Part shown: piece after piece, positions 10,591 through 20,258 of the stretch
Position numbering within the stretch: position 1 is the stretch's first letter
How the letters are laid out: each line of letters starts with the position of its first letter
Assembly: GCF_001431205.1 (NCBI RefSeq)
Contig: NZ_LGPC01000016.1
Location: 555,692 to 619,691 of the forward strand
DNA length: 64,000 nt
Reading direction: 5' to 3'
Source: Staphylococcus sp. NAM3COL9
GTDB taxonomy: Bacteria > Bacillota > Bacilli > Staphylococcales > Staphylococcaceae
Notes under the pieces: model-generated
Told to the model about the DNA's origin: nothing
Seen by the model: the letters and a program-made list of their open reading frames with translations, nothing else
The model's database searches: none
Position numbers and translations under genes: made by a program

Positions 10591-11952
10591 TCATATAATT
10601 AAATTTACGATTAATATTAAGATAAGACCTACCACAGATAATATAGACTCTAGTAGTGTCCATGTTAAAAATGTTTCTTTCATAGTTAAACCAAAGTATT
10701 CTTTGAACATCCAAAAACCTGCATCATTAACATGAGAACAAAAAATACTCCCTGCTCCAATTGCTAAAACTACTAAGGAAATATTCACATCTGCTGTTTG
10801 CAATAATGGTAATACAATACCTACTGAAGATATCGCTGCTACTGTCGTTGAGCCTAATGCAGTACGCAATAAAGCTGCAGCAAGCCATGCAAGAATGATT
10901 GGTGACATTTCTGTGCCTTTAAATATTTCTGATATAGTATCGCCAACGCCACCATCAATTAATATTTGCTTGAACGTTCCTCCACCACCAATGATAAGTA
11001 TTAACATAGCAATTGGTGTAATTGCGTTAGAAACAGTGTCCATAATTTGTTTCATAGTTTGTTGACGTCTAATTCCCATTGTATATATCGCAAATAACAC
11101 AGCGATAAGCATTGCAGTTACAGAAGTACCAATAAAGTAAATAAAACCTTCAAACCCTTGTGCATTTCCATCGTCATTACCAGTAATGAGTTGTAGCACT
11201 GTCGCCAATAACATTAATATAACTGGAGCAAGTGCTGTTAGTAAACTAATACCAAAACCAGGTAATTGATCTTGATCGTATTCCTTCATTTCGCCAACCG
11301 CTGCTTGATTTCCTTCTCTATTAAAAGCTTCTGGTGTCAGTTTATGCGCAATTATAGGGAATGTGCCACCAACAATGATAGCTAATGGAATTCCAATAAT
11401 AATTCCGTACATTAACACATAACCAATATTTGCATTAACCGCCTCAGAAATCGCTACTGGACCTGGGTGAGGTGGTAAAAATCCATGTGTTATAGCAATT
11501 GATGTTGCCATCGGTAATCCCACTTTTAGATTTGAGATTTGCATTCTTTTTGCTAATGTAAATACTAATGGAATTAATAATACAAATGCTACTTCTAAGA
11601 ACAATGAAATACCAATAATGAATGAAGCAATAATCATAGCCCATGTCACATATTTTTCACCAAAAATGTTTATAAGTGTGTCTGCAATACGTGTTGCACC
11701 ACCACCGTCAGATAACAATTTCCCTAAAATGGACCCTAAACCAAAGATGATGGCAATATGGCCTAAAGTATCACCCATACCTTTTTCAATAGTTGTGACA
11801 ATCGTATCTAAAGGCATACCTAGCAAGATACCCGTTACCATTGAAGTAATGATTAATGCAATAAATGTATTTAATTTAAACCAAATAATTAGCATCAATA
11901 ATATAAATACCCCTATCACTACAGCAATTAATGGCCACATTTCTCCCATCAT
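10591..11952 (-). CDS. GntP-family sugar-acid permease
   Basis: Proton symporter of 453 residues with about twelve helices. Family signatures include FGLGSILGKLLSDGGGATRIADTL, GFLPPHPGPVAISEA and the C-terminal SHVNDAGFWMFKEYFGLT. GntP members import gluconate, glycerate, tetronates or related hydroxy acids. Being third in an operon with a four-carbon acid-sugar kinase and a beta-hydroxyacid dehydrogenase, it most likely imports a tetronate or glycerate-like acid (inference). Confidence 0.9.
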   Translation of the reverse strand: MMGEMWPLIAVVIGVFILLMLIIWFKLNTFIALIITSMVTGILLGMPLDTIVTTIEKGMGDTLGHIAIIFGLGSILGKLLSDGGGATRIADTLINIFGEKYVTWAMIIASFIIGISLFLEVAFVLLIPLVFTLAKRMQISNLKVGLPMATSIAITHGFLPPHPGPVAISEAVNANIGYVLMYGIIIGIPLAIIVGGTFPIIAHKLTPEAFNREGNQAAVGEMKEYDQDQLPGFGISLLTALAPVILMLLATVLQLITGNDDGNAQGFEGFIYFIGTSVTAMLIAVLFAIYTMGIRRQQTMKQIMDTVSNAITPIAMLILIIGGGGTFKQILIDGGVGDTISEIFKGTEMSPIILAWLAAALLRTALGSTTVAAISSVGIVLPLLQTADVNISLVVLAIGAGSIFCSHVNDAGFWMFKEYFGLTMKETFLTWTLLESILSVVGLILILIVNLII

Positions 11953-11968
11953 TTTATCTCCCTGCCTT

Positions 11969-13348
11969 CTAATTCAGTCTTATACTACTGTTCATTTTGT
12001 ATACATTTGTTAACGTGTTTGTACTACCGATATTTCCCGGGAAAATAACATAAGGCATATTAGAATATTTTGCTTCTTCACCAGTCAGCCACACAGGCAC
12101 CCCTTGTGTTATTTGACCAATTACTTGTGCTTTTTTAATTTCCAAGCCTTTAGTTGCAACATCACTAGAAGTTATTCCACCTTTTGCAATAATAAACTTT
12201 GGTTTTATGCTTAAACCTCTTACAATTCCTACCAAAGCATTTGAAATATTTGTAGAAATTCCTAAATTATTCGTTAAATCTTCGGTCTTAATAACATCTC
12301 TAGAAGTATAGACAACTACATCTTTACTATTTTTAATTAATGCTTCTACTTCTTGAATTCTTTTATCTATATATAGGTTCAAATCTGTTTTAGTAACTGA
12401 TTTAACATCAAATTCAATTGGTGTGATATGAGTGTTATTTAGTAAATGATGTAATTGTGATGATGTTTTTTTTACATGTGATCCAACGATAATCAAACCA
12501 CCATGATTATTACTAAATTGGTTTAGATTAATAATCTCACCTGGAGTCTGACACATCGATTTTACAAAAGAGGCTGCAGTTCTAAACATAAATTTCTTAT
12601 CGTAATTCGCTAAAAATGCTGTTAAACAAGAGACAAAATAATCTATATCTTCATCATTTAATGCATCTACCACTACTGCATCAAAGTTTGATACGGCGTG
12701 AAATATTTGTAATATACTTTCCTTATTTCTTTCTCTTATTTGATATAGTGTAATATGGTGTACGTTTTCAGCTTTAACGTCACCATAACTCTTCTCTTCT
12801 ATAAAACTTGCCATCTTTTCAGATTCAAAACCAAACGTAGTATCATTAGCAAATTCACTTTCAGAAACAGGTTTATATTGCTCATTTTCCTTAAGATAAT
12901 GTACGCCATTATATGTATACCTTTCACCTTCAAAAAATGCTGGTAAATAAAACACTGCATCAAATGCTTGTTCTGAGGCTTCACTTAAAACCTTAGGTTC
13001 CAAGTAGAAGTGACCTCTTAGAGTGGAATCGCCCCTGCTAATTACAATATAAGGATAGTCTAAACGTCGAGAAACCAATTCTATATTCCGACTTACCTCT
13101 TGATGCAATTTCGTCGTTTCGTGTTCATTCAACGCTCTTGAATTAGTTAATATATAGAACATAGAATTCTCTTGATTAAAACCATCTTCAATTAAATCTT
13201 CCGACCACTCTGTATACACAGGTAAGTCTTTAACAGTTTGTGTACCAGTTGGATCATCATCCAATACAATGATTTTATATTTAAAGTCTTTCAAATGCTT
13301 ATGAATCTCATCATTGATTTTTTGGTTAACTAAATTTTCAGTTAGCAC
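11969..13348 (-). CDS. Four-carbon acid-sugar kinase (DUF1537; OtnK/DtnK-like)
   Basis: Kinase of 459 residues. The N-terminal domain opens with KIIVLDDDPTGTQTVKDLPVYTEW, the substrate-domain motif of the DUF1537 family. The C-terminal nucleotide-binding domain has FIIAKGGITSSDVATKGL and PYVIFPGNIGS. Known members phosphorylate 3-oxo-tetronates, D-threonate, D-erythronate or ketoacid sugars at O4. Fourteen bases separate it from the upstream dehydrogenase. No partner decarboxylase/aldolase (OtnC) or PdxA2 dehydrogenase is in this operon, so the exact substrate is open. Confidence 0.88.
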   Translation of the reverse strand: MLTENLVNQKINDEIHKHLKDFKYKIIVLDDDPTGTQTVKDLPVYTEWSEDLIEDGFNQENSMFYILTNSRALNEHETTKLHQEVSRNIELVSRRLDYPYIVISRGDSTLRGHFYLEPKVLSEASEQAFDAVFYLPAFFEGERYTYNGVHYLKENEQYKPVSESEFANDTTFGFESEKMASFIEEKSYGDVKAENVHHITLYQIRERNKESILQIFHAVSNFDAVVVDALNDEDIDYFVSCLTAFLANYDKKFMFRTAASFVKSMCQTPGEIINLNQFSNNHGGLIIVGSHVKKTSSQLHHLLNNTHITPIEFDVKSVTKTDLNLYIDKRIQEVEALIKNSKDVVVYTSRDVIKTEDLTNNLGISTNISNALVGIVRGLSIKPKFIIAKGGITSSDVATKGLEIKKAQVIGQITQGVPVWLTGEEAKYSNMPYVIFPGNIGSTNTLTNVYKMNSSIRLN

Positions 13349-13361
13349 TTTCTCACCTCAT

Positions 13362-14237
13362 CTATATATTATTAATTCTTTCAAAATATTTTATAATTCC
13401 AGAATGATCATTTGCACCGTTTCCTTGTGCAACTTCCGATTTATATATTTCTTTGACTTGGTTTGCTAAAGGTAATGTTAACCCAACTGTATCTGCTGTC
13501 GAACTTACATTCTTCATATCTTTTAAATTTATATTAAGTGTTCCACCAGGTTGATAATCTTCTTCAATCATCTTAGGAAATTTTGCTTCCATAACATTTG
13601 AACCTGCAAGACCGCCTTTAATTGCCTCATGCATACTTTCTAAGTCAATATCAAATTTTTCTGCAAGTACAACTGCTTCGGAAAGTGCTGCAATATTTGT
13701 ATTTACTATAATTTGATTCGCAAGTTTAACAACACTTCCTGCACCGACCTCACCCACTCTTATCACAGATTTGGCAATAGGTTTTAGAACGCTTTGAACG
13801 ATTTCTAAATCTGATTCATCACAACCAATCATGACTGAGAGTTCACCCGTAATTGCTAACGGCTCGCCGCCACTTACAGGTGCGTCTATATATTTAATTT
13901 GTTTTTCATTCAAAACTTTACTTATCTCTAACGACTCATTTGGCGTTAACGAACTTGTATCAATGACTGACTGAACACTAATATCTGACTGGTTTAAGAT
14001 TGCATCTTTTCCACTGTATAAAACTGCTTTTACAATTTCACCATTAGGTAATGAAGTAATAATATGATCTACTTCTTGAGCCATTTGTTGTATAGATACT
14101 CTTCGTGCCCCTTCATTAACAACTTCTTGTTCTGCTTCTTTATTCAAATCATTAACGAGAACCGTTACATTCTCTTTCAAGAAATTTTTAACCATTGGTT
14201 TTCCCATTATACCGAGACCAATAAATCCTATTTTCAT
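13362..14237 (-). CDS. Beta-hydroxyacid dehydrogenase (GarR/LtnD-like)
   Basis: NAD(P)-dependent oxidoreductase of 291 residues. GFIGLGIMGKPMVKNFL is the Rossmann nucleotide motif, DAPVSGGEPLA the substrate-binding loop, and VVKLANQ contains the catalytic lysine. GGLAGSNVM is typical of tartronate semialdehyde reductases and L-threonate dehydrogenases. It leads the operon with the DUF1537 kinase and GntP permease. Oxidation of L-threonate or D-erythronate to a 3-oxo-tetronate is the likely reaction; tartronate semialdehyde reduction is the alternative. Confidence 0.88.
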   Translation of the reverse strand: MKIGFIGLGIMGKPMVKNFLKENVTVLVNDLNKEAEQEVVNEGARRVSIQQMAQEVDHIITSLPNGEIVKAVLYSGKDAILNQSDISVQSVIDTSSLTPNESLEISKVLNEKQIKYIDAPVSGGEPLAITGELSVMIGCDESDLEIVQSVLKPIAKSVIRVGEVGAGSVVKLANQIIVNTNIAALSEAVVLAEKFDIDLESMHEAIKGGLAGSNVMEAKFPKMIEEDYQPGGTLNINLKDMKNVSSTADTVGLTLPLANQVKEIYKSEVAQGNGANDHSGIIKYFERINNI

Positions 14238-14251
14238 AAATTACACCCTCC

Positions 14252-14265
14252 TGAAAACGTTTACA
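14252..14265 (-). promoter_or_regulatory. cre site in front of the tetronate-type operon
   Basis: TGAAAACGTTTACA fits TGWAANCGNTNWCA at every position. It lies just upstream of the dehydrogenase ribosome site, where CcpA would block elongation. Confidence 0.7.
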
Positions 14266-14272
14266 TATATTA

Positions 14273-14304
14273 TTGTATACTAAAATAATTAAAATGTATA
14301 CATT
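14273..14304. promoter_or_regulatory. Paired GTATAC operators of the divergent GntR regulator
   Basis: TTGTATACTAA and the perfect palindrome AATGTATACATT (14293-14304) have GTATAC cores 21 bases apart, two helical turns. This suits a dimeric FCD-type GntR repressor acting on both divergent genes. Confidence 0.6.
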
Positions 14305-14352
14305 TATTGAAAGAATTATTTATAGTACACTTATCATAATGAGGTGAAGAAA

Positions 14353-14970
14353 TTGAACACTAAAGAATTAACTATTTATCAAAAAATTAGAAATGATATT
14401 ATTTCTGGTGAATTAAAAAAAGATGAAAAGATTACAGAAGCTAAACTTGCTAAGAAATATGATGTGAGCAGAACACCTATACGTGAGGCTATGAAACAAC
14501 TAGAATTAGAATATTTTATTAAAAACTCTTATATTTTCATGCCAACAAGTGAAGAATATAGACAAATTTTTGAAATGCGTATTTTGTTAGAAACATATGC
14601 ATTAAGAAAAGCAGCAGTTGTATACACAAAAGAGGATTTAGAAGAATTAAATAAGTATGCTGAAATAAATATCGATAAAGAATCTGAAGATCAAATCATT
14701 GAAACGAATGACAAGTTCCATCAAAAAATTATTGCCGCGACAAATAACCAGTTTATACTCGACACATATCAAAAATATAAAAGCTTTATCTATTTATTTA
14801 GTCAAACCGTCATTAATCAACGACGTCCTGGGTTAATCGAAGAACATAAGGAAATTGTTTCGGCACTTTTTAACAGAGATATAGATTTAGCTGTTGAATT
14901 ATTAGAAACACATTTAAAAAATGATTTAGAATTCAGTCTTTATTATTTAGATTTTAAAAAAACTGAATAA
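14353..14970 (+). CDS. GntR-family regulator, FCD (FadR) subfamily
   Basis: DNA-binding protein of 205 residues. A winged helix at the N-terminus (AKLAKKYDVSRTPIREAMKQLE) is followed by an all-helical FCD ligand domain containing FEMRILLETYALRKA and the metal-binding-type ETNDKFHQKI. GAGGTGA at 14341-14347 overlaps the upstream GTG candidate at 14344, so the start is TTG at 14353. Divergent from the dehydrogenase-kinase-permease operon, which it probably represses until a hydroxy-acid inducer binds. Confidence 0.88.
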   Translation: MNTKELTIYQKIRNDIISGELKKDEKITEAKLAKKYDVSRTPIREAMKQLELEYFIKNSYIFMPTSEEYRQIFEMRILLETYALRKAAVVYTKEDLEELNKYAEINIDKESEDQIIETNDKFHQKIIAATNNQFILDTYQKYKSFIYLFSQTVINQRRPGLIEEHKEIVSALFNRDIDLAVELLETHLKNDLEFSLYYLDFKKTE

Positions 14971-15167
14971 CATAAACTAGGCGTATAAAACTAAAATAAT
15001 TTAAATGAAAACTATGGATAACTTATAAATAGTTCACAGTTATTGCTTTTTTTTCGTTTTCCGCATATATTATAGATAACTAGTATACTTTTTATACTAC
15101 ATTGGTTTGTTTTCTTTTAAATAGCTAATGGGTAAACTAGAAACTATCATAATCCGGAGGTACACAT

Positions 15168-16094
15168 ATGAATATTGTCGGTCATCATCACATTTCAATG
15201 TATACAAAAGATGCTCAAATAAACAAAGACTTCTACACTCAAATATTAGGGTTACGCTTGGTAGAAAAATCCGTGAACCAAGATAATCCAACTATGTATC
15301 ACTTATTTTTCGGAGATGAAATTGGCTCTGTCGGCACGTTACTAAGTTTTTTTGAAATTTCGAATGTGGGTAAAAATCGCCCTGGTACAAATTCTATCCA
15401 TCGTTTATCATTACTCGTCCCAAATAAAGTTGCACTATCTTATTTCAAGTCACGTCTTACAGATGCCAACATTACGACAACAGATATGACGTATTTAAAT
15501 CAGCCAGCACTATTATTTAAAGATGTAGATAATTTAGAAATCGTATTGCTTGTTAACGATGATTATAAAATTCCAACAACGTGGAGAAAAAACCCTTATA
15601 CGGATATTCCAAAACAACATCAAATATTAGGTATGGGCCCCGTTGAGCTCAGAGTACGTGAAGCGCAACCAACAATCGATTTTCTAAAAAACGAATTAAA
15701 TTATACACTTCGTCAAGATGTTGATGAAACAGTTATGACATTAGATTCAGAAGGTTTGTATACTGATTTCGTAGTTATTGAACAACAAGGAGAGCATGCG
15801 CGTCCTGGTCAAGGATATGTACATCATATTGCCGTGAACACGCCAGAAGATTCAAATTTAGAGGCCGTATTAAATACAATTGATCATAACCCAGGAAATC
15901 ATAGTGGCATGATAGACCGATACTTTTTTAAATCTCTTTATTATCGACATAATAGTATTATGTATGAATTTGCAACTGCCTCACCAGGATTCACGGTGGA
16001 TACAGATATTGAAAACCTAGGAAAAGAACTCAATTTGCCAGATTTTATGGAAAATCAAAGAGCAGAAATAGAATCTAAACTACATGACTTATAA
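15168..16094 (+). CDS. Ring-cleaving dioxygenase of the glyoxalase superfamily (MhqO-like)
   Basis: Vicinal-oxygen-chelate protein of 308 residues with two beta-alpha-beta-beta-beta halves: NIVGHHHISMYTKD at the start and LGMGPVELRVREAQPTIDFL near residue 152. The metal ligands are the early His, HIAV near residue 225, and the late YEFAT glutamate. In staphylococci and bacilli such genes handle quinone or catechol stress. CGGAGG precedes the ATG. No MarR-type quinone sensor (MhqR/QsrR) adjoins it. Confidence 0.85.
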   Translation: MNIVGHHHISMYTKDAQINKDFYTQILGLRLVEKSVNQDNPTMYHLFFGDEIGSVGTLLSFFEISNVGKNRPGTNSIHRLSLLVPNKVALSYFKSRLTDANITTTDMTYLNQPALLFKDVDNLEIVLLVNDDYKIPTTWRKNPYTDIPKQHQILGMGPVELRVREAQPTIDFLKNELNYTLRQDVDETVMTLDSEGLYTDFVVIEQQGEHARPGQGYVHHIAVNTPEDSNLEAVLNTIDHNPGNHSGMIDRYFFKSLYYRHNSIMYEFATASPGFTVDTDIENLGKELNLPDFMENQRAEIESKLHDL

Positions 16095-16100
16095 AAATAA

Positions 16101-16138
16101 AATGAGGTTGAGACATATATACATGTCTCAACCTCATT
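16101..16138 (+). terminator. Terminator / dispersed GAGACATA hairpin
   Basis: AATGAGGTTGAGACAT (16101-16116) pairs with ATGTCTCAACCTCATT (16123-16138). The TGAGACATA core recurs in the hairpin at 47904-47931. Confidence 0.8.
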
Positions 16139-16147
16139 CATTATACT

Positions 16148-16276
16148 GGCAGTGGCTGACTGAATTGAAAATGTACTTATACCAATCTTTTAAAGAACTA
16201 CTACTTCATTTATGGAGTTAAGTAGTTCTTATCGAAGAGCTCAGCTTTTGTATTCCAATTTTAAGTCAGCTTTGCC
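16148..16276. repeat. Long structured intergenic element
   Basis: An outer imperfect stem pairs 16148-16167 (GGCAGTGGCTGACTGAATTG) with 16256-16276. Inside it AAGAACTACT (16193-16202) pairs with AGTAGTTCTT (16221-16230). The result is a roughly 130-base cruciform-type structure with no coding content, in the gap before the amidase gene. Probably a dispersed staphylococcal intergenic repeat. Confidence 0.55.
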
Positions 16277-16366
16277 GGGGTGGATCGACGAAATCTTGTT
16301 AGAAACATTAGATTTATCTCCCACTCCCATTTTCAGTAATATTCCGCTTCAACCCATAGTTTTTTA

Positions 16367-17350
16367 TTAATTCAATTTATTGGTAACTAAACCTTCAGCA
16401 GTTTCAAAAACAGTAATATCCTTTTTGGTGATGAGATCTTCAGTTAATTGTAATTCAGTCATTTGGTTCGTATCGTACCATTTAACATACATTGTGCGTG
16501 TCGTTAAATTAAATACAGTTTGGTAAAGGGTATAATGCAATTCTCCATTTTCATCAAGCACAGCGCCTTTAGGAATACTAACGCCATCTAATAATTTGAA
16601 AGCATCCAACACATCATACTCCGGTTTGTCACTATTTATAAGGTGATTTTTTAAAAATGCAGTACGCACAAATCGCTCTGGTGCTGTATAGCCACCTGGC
16701 AAACCATAAGTTCCACCTTCATTTCCTAAGGGGTTTAGCGGTTGTCCCATAACTGTACGTTCTTGTGGTTTATGTGGTGTAACATTTGTATAATTTCTTA
16801 AGTTTTCATAGTGCCAGTTTAAATCTGGGTTATTCGTTAATACGCCGATTGGGTTTTCATTTATGACGATACGGCCATCTTGAAATGTAAGCTCGACAGA
16901 TCTGCCTGTATTATCAGAAATGTGATAATGCAGTGGCGGGACTTCTTCAATTTCATTTACTACATGTGCTACTACGTTGACTGACTTAGCATTTTCGATT
17001 AAATCGTCAATATTTTTATTATAGCCAAGTATCCATGTGATAATTTCAGTTTGGCTAATATTTATAAATCCTTCTCGTGCTGTTGTAGCATACGATGCAT
17101 AACCTCTATAGTACTGTATGGAAGCCCCCACGCCGTGTTCATTCACACCGTCTCCAAATACGAAACCTGCCATATCACTGCCTGCTCCGATAAAACCATA
17201 CAAAGTCTCACCTTTATATCCAACACGTGATTCCCAATAAAAATGACGTGGTTGTACAGCTGGTCGCCCGTCTAAATGATAGACAAAATCCATGGTACGT
17301 CCTAAAATCGCCTGATTACTCTTTGATAAGAATGAAAATCCTGTACACAT
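16367..17350 (-). CDS. Choloylglycine hydrolase / penicillin V acylase family (Ntn hydrolase)
   Basis: Linear-amide hydrolase of 327 residues. The sequence starts MCTGFSF: Cys2 becomes the N-terminal nucleophile after Met removal. Arg18 in GRTMDF, the Asp-rich GVGASIQYY region and ENPIGVLTNNPDLNWH with its catalytic Asn, plus GLPGGYTAPERFVR with the conserved Arg, are all present. Members cleave bile salts, penicillin V or acyl-homoserine lactones; sequence alone does not decide. AAGGAG precedes the ATG. Cytoplasmic, no signal peptide. Confidence 0.9.
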   Translation of the reverse strand: MCTGFSFLSKSNQAILGRTMDFVYHLDGRPAVQPRHFYWESRVGYKGETLYGFIGAGSDMAGFVFGDGVNEHGVGASIQYYRGYASYATTAREGFINISQTEIITWILGYNKNIDDLIENAKSVNVVAHVVNEIEEVPPLHYHISDNTGRSVELTFQDGRIVINENPIGVLTNNPDLNWHYENLRNYTNVTPHKPQERTVMGQPLNPLGNEGGTYGLPGGYTAPERFVRTAFLKNHLINSDKPEYDVLDAFKLLDGVSIPKGAVLDENGELHYTLYQTVFNLTTRTMYVKWYDTNQMTELQLTEDLITKKDITVFETAEGLVTNKLN

Positions 17351-17499
17351 TCATAATCTACTCCTTTACGCTATGCTCAATCTCTATCTATATTGATTAC
17401 ATTCAGTTTCTTGTTCCTCTCTATATTAGGAAACTTCTTACTATATTAATACTAATTCGCTTGCGTAACCGAGTTACAATATAAAAACGACGTTCTTTC

Positions 17500-18035
17500 T
17501 TAATTCGTAATATATTCATACAGTTTGCATGTGTTCAATGAGGGTGGTACATCAATAATGCGTTGATTTAACGAACCTTTATATGGTAATTTCGGTTGAT
17601 ACAAATGATTGATAAATGGACCATCTACTAATACATCGATGCGCTCAAGTAATGCCTTTCTCTCAGCGGTATCTTGAACTAAATATTCATATAAAAATCC
17701 TGTCCATACCCATAACGATTTGGAATTACAAAACATTGCCTCAATACTTGGGCACATTTTAAAGTAATATCTAAATTACAAAAAGGTTCGCCACCTAAAA
17801 TGCTTAAACCTGAAATATAATCTGGTTCGCAATAATCCATAATTTCTTCTAAAACATTGTCATTAAAACGTTCTCCGTATCTAAAATTTTAAGAGGCTTT
17901 ATTATAACAATTTTTACAAACAAAAGGGCAACCAGAAACGTACATACTGCATCTAACCCCTTCGCCATCAACAAAGCTCTGAGCTTCTATTTTAGCAATA
18001 TAACCTTGTCCTTTAGTAATTTCTAAGATTTTCAT
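17500..18035 (-). pseudogene. nrdG: Broken nrdG: anaerobic ribonucleotide reductase activase
   Basis: The intact gene encodes the radical-SAM enzyme that installs the glycyl radical on NrdD. Reading from ATG at 18035, the CxxxCxxC cluster motif (Cys36, Cys40, Cys43) is preserved, but codon 49 is TAA (17889-17891) where the homologous position appears to be CAA for Gln. The frame continues through GGEPFCNLDITLK and then shifts near 17725; the end (SKSLWVWTGFLYEYL, IDVLVDGPFI, KGSLNQRIID) lies in another frame. Two independent lesions make it non-functional. Confidence 0.88.
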
Positions 18036-18430
18036 AATGTCGTATCTTTCAAGTGTTTAACACGTGCACACATTTCTTTATGTCGACCTTCAATTGTCGG
18101 GCGTTGTACAGGATTGCCTAAATAGTCGCAAGTTCGTTTAACGACATCTACAGTTGCTGGATCATCATTACCGCATTCTGGACATTGATAACCTTTAGCC
18201 GTGGTTTTGCAATCTCCTTTAAAATCACATTTACGACAATGGTCGATAGGAATATTCGTCCCTAGATAACTTACTTTGTCATAGGAATAATCCCATACTG
18301 CTTCCAAAGCTTTCAAATTATGATTGAGTTTTGGAAGTAAATAGTCCAGAGAATATGGTTTAGAAACTATCCCCACTGTTAAATCTCTCATTGTTGAAAA
18401 AGTAGAACTATCTTTAAACGAATTTGTCAT
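18032..18430 (-). pseudogene. nrdD: nrdD remnant: C-terminal fragment of class III ribonucleotide reductase
   Basis: Only about the last 130 of an expected 600-plus residues remain. The zinc site (HCRKCDFKGDC, YQCPECGN) and the radical loop are recognisable, but the loop reads KRTCDYLGNP instead of the family's RTCGYLG. The glycyl-radical Gly codon is GAC, one G-to-A change from GGC. Upstream, residues before ALEAVWDYSYDK are scrambled and the main domain is deleted up to the thiF stop. It still overlaps nrdG as in intact operons. Confidence 0.88.
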
Positions 18431-18491
18431 ATATTTTTAAACATTTCATGAACTTTAGTTTGATTTTGCAATAAATGTATTAACCAATTTA

Positions 18492-19493
18492 TCACTTCAA
18501 ACATTTTTGAAATTCTTCATATAATGCTACTGCTTCGTCTTCATTTTCAATACCATACACGTTCATTCTGCCGTCTTTAAATAACGTTATTTGATAATCT
18601 CGATAATATGTCATTTTAGCGAAAGGATTACTTTTTACAACTTTCAATGGAAGTAAATCTGTATATTTAAATATTTGGGGCGTAAATCTTAATAAAAATA
18701 CATTGCCGCACTGTTTTTCAATAGAAATTTGTTGAGTCATATTGAGATATTCATAGTTTCCTTCATTACAAATCAGACAATTACTATTTTTTAATGTATC
18801 TATATTGAGTGTTTTATATTGCATGGTAAAGCAATCCATCGTTGTTAACTTTCTAGAAAAACCTTTTCCAGAAAGCCATCTTAATAACTCTGATACTTCC
18901 ATACTCGCCACTTGATGAATCACTGGAGGAAGCACACCGTTTATCGCGCAACTTTCCCCTGTAGATGGTGTTGTGCCAAGCATACATTTTAAGCATGGTC
19001 CCTGATAGTCAATGGCATATACCGTACCCTTACTACCTACAGCTGCTCCATAAATCCACGGCACATCTAGTTTATGACAAACCTCATTAATCAAATATCT
19101 AATCGCAAAATGATCCATTCCATCTAGTACAATGTCAGGTTGATGTTGACAGAGCAATGCTTCAATATTTGTATTTGTAAGCTCTTGATATAAAGCCTGT
19201 ACTTGAACTTCACTGTTAATTTGTTTAAGATGCACTTTTAACGCTTCTACTTTAGGCAGCATTTGCGTGGCGTCTGCTTCAACATAAGTAGCCTGTCTGT
19301 GTAAATTGGATTGTTCTACAATATCCATATCGATAATAGTGAGTTGACCAACACCCATCCGAGTTAATATCTCAGCACATTGGCTTCCAAGCGCACCTGC
19401 TCCCATAATCATGACGTGTGTCTGTTGCAATTGATCTTGTCCATATTTACCAAATGCTTCATAACGCATTTGACGATCATATCGTTGCGTCAT
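18492..19493 (-). CDS. thiF: ThiF/MoeB/HesA-family adenylyltransferase
   Basis: E1-like enzyme of 333 residues that adenylates the C-terminus of ThiS so sulfur can be loaded for thiazole synthesis. Shows the nucleotide motif [20 protein letters not shown] (near residue 31), the R-rich NLHRQ loop, [14 protein letters not shown] and zinc cysteines CLKCMLG and CLICNEG. Its ATG overlaps thiG by four bases, placing it last in the thi operon. The context favours ThiF over MoeB. Confidence 0.9.
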   Translation of the reverse strand: MTQRYDRQMRYEAFGKYGQDQLQQTHVMIMGAGALGSQCAEILTRMGVGQLTIIDMDIVEQSNLHRQATYVEADATQMLPKVEALKVHLKQINSEVQVQALYQELTNTNIEALLCQHQPDIVLDGMDHFAIRYLINEVCHKLDVPWIYGAAVGSKGTVYAIDYQGPCLKCMLGTTPSTGESCAINGVLPPVIHQVASMEVSELLRWLSGKGFSRKLTTMDCFTMQYKTLNIDTLKNSNCLICNEGNYEYLNMTQQISIEKQCGNVFLLRFTPQIFKYTDLLPLKVVKSNPFAKMTYYRDYQITLFKDGRMNVYGIENEDEAVALYEEFQKCLK

Positions 19494-20257
19494 AGGAATC
19501 CTATACCTTCAGTAGGACTTGATGCTTGGGCTGTGTATTTCACTGGTATTCTTCCCGCTTCAAAGCTCATACTACCTGCATTAATACCTAATTTCATTGC
19601 TTTTGCCATTTTCACTGGATTTTGTGCGCTAGATATTGCCGTATTAAGTAGGATGCCGTCTGCTCCAAGTTCCATTGCATGACAGGCATCTTTAGGAGAA
19701 CCAATACCTGCATCCACAATGACAGGAACATTTACTTTTTCGATAATATAGCGTAGATTCAAAGGATTATTAATACCTCTGCCCGTACCTATAGGGGATG
19801 CGAGTGGCATAATTGCATGCACACCTAAATCTTCTAACCGTTTTGCTAATACCACATCATTAGAAATATAAGGACAAACTGTATAACCTTTATCCAATAA
19901 AATTTTACAAGCGTTATACGTTTCTAACGGATCAGGTAATAATGTTTCATCGTCTCCTATGACTTCTACTTTAATCATGTCACACACGCCTGCATGATTT
20001 GCAATTTCAGCTATGCGAACTGCTTCTTCTGCTGATTTTGCGCCTGCAGTATTAGGAAAAGTAATGAATTTAGATAAGTCTACTTTCGCTAATGGGTTGG
20101 GCAATTTTTCATCATATAAATTCATTCGACGTACAGCAAAGGTTAAAACCTCTGTCCCTGACGCCTCGATCGCTTCAGTTTGTATCGCTTCACTATCAAA
20201 TTTACCTGTACCTAATAATAATCTTGAATTCAACTTAAATTCACCTATATTAAACAT
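19490..20257 (-). CDS. thiG: Thiazole synthase
   Basis: TIM-barrel enzyme of 255 residues that condenses deoxyxylulose 5-phosphate, dehydroglycine and ThiS thiocarboxylate into the thiamine thiazole. Family stretches: [14 protein letters not shown] at the start, [44 protein letters not shown] and [13 protein letters not shown]; the Schiff-base lysine lies in [10 protein letters not shown]. One base separates it from thiS. Confidence 0.97.
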   Translation of the reverse strand: MFNIGEFKLNSRLLLGTGKFDSEAIQTEAIEASGTEVLTFAVRRMNLYDEKLPNPLAKVDLSKFITFPNTAGAKSAEEAVRIAEIANHAGVCDMIKVEVIGDDETLLPDPLETYNACKILLDKGYTVCPYISNDVVLAKRLEDLGVHAIMPLASPIGTGRGINNPLNLRYIIEKVNVPVIVDAGIGSPKDACHAMELGADGILLNTAISSAQNPVKMAKAMKLGINAGSMSFEAGRIPVKYTAQASSPTEGIGFL

Positions 20258-20258
20258 T

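Noticed and set aside
11994..12006. TTTGTATACATTT near the end of the DUF1537 kinase gene as a third GntR operator
   Set aside because: It matches the operator core, but lies in coding sequence (Val-Tyr-Lys) without a promoter nearby; chance match cannot be excluded.
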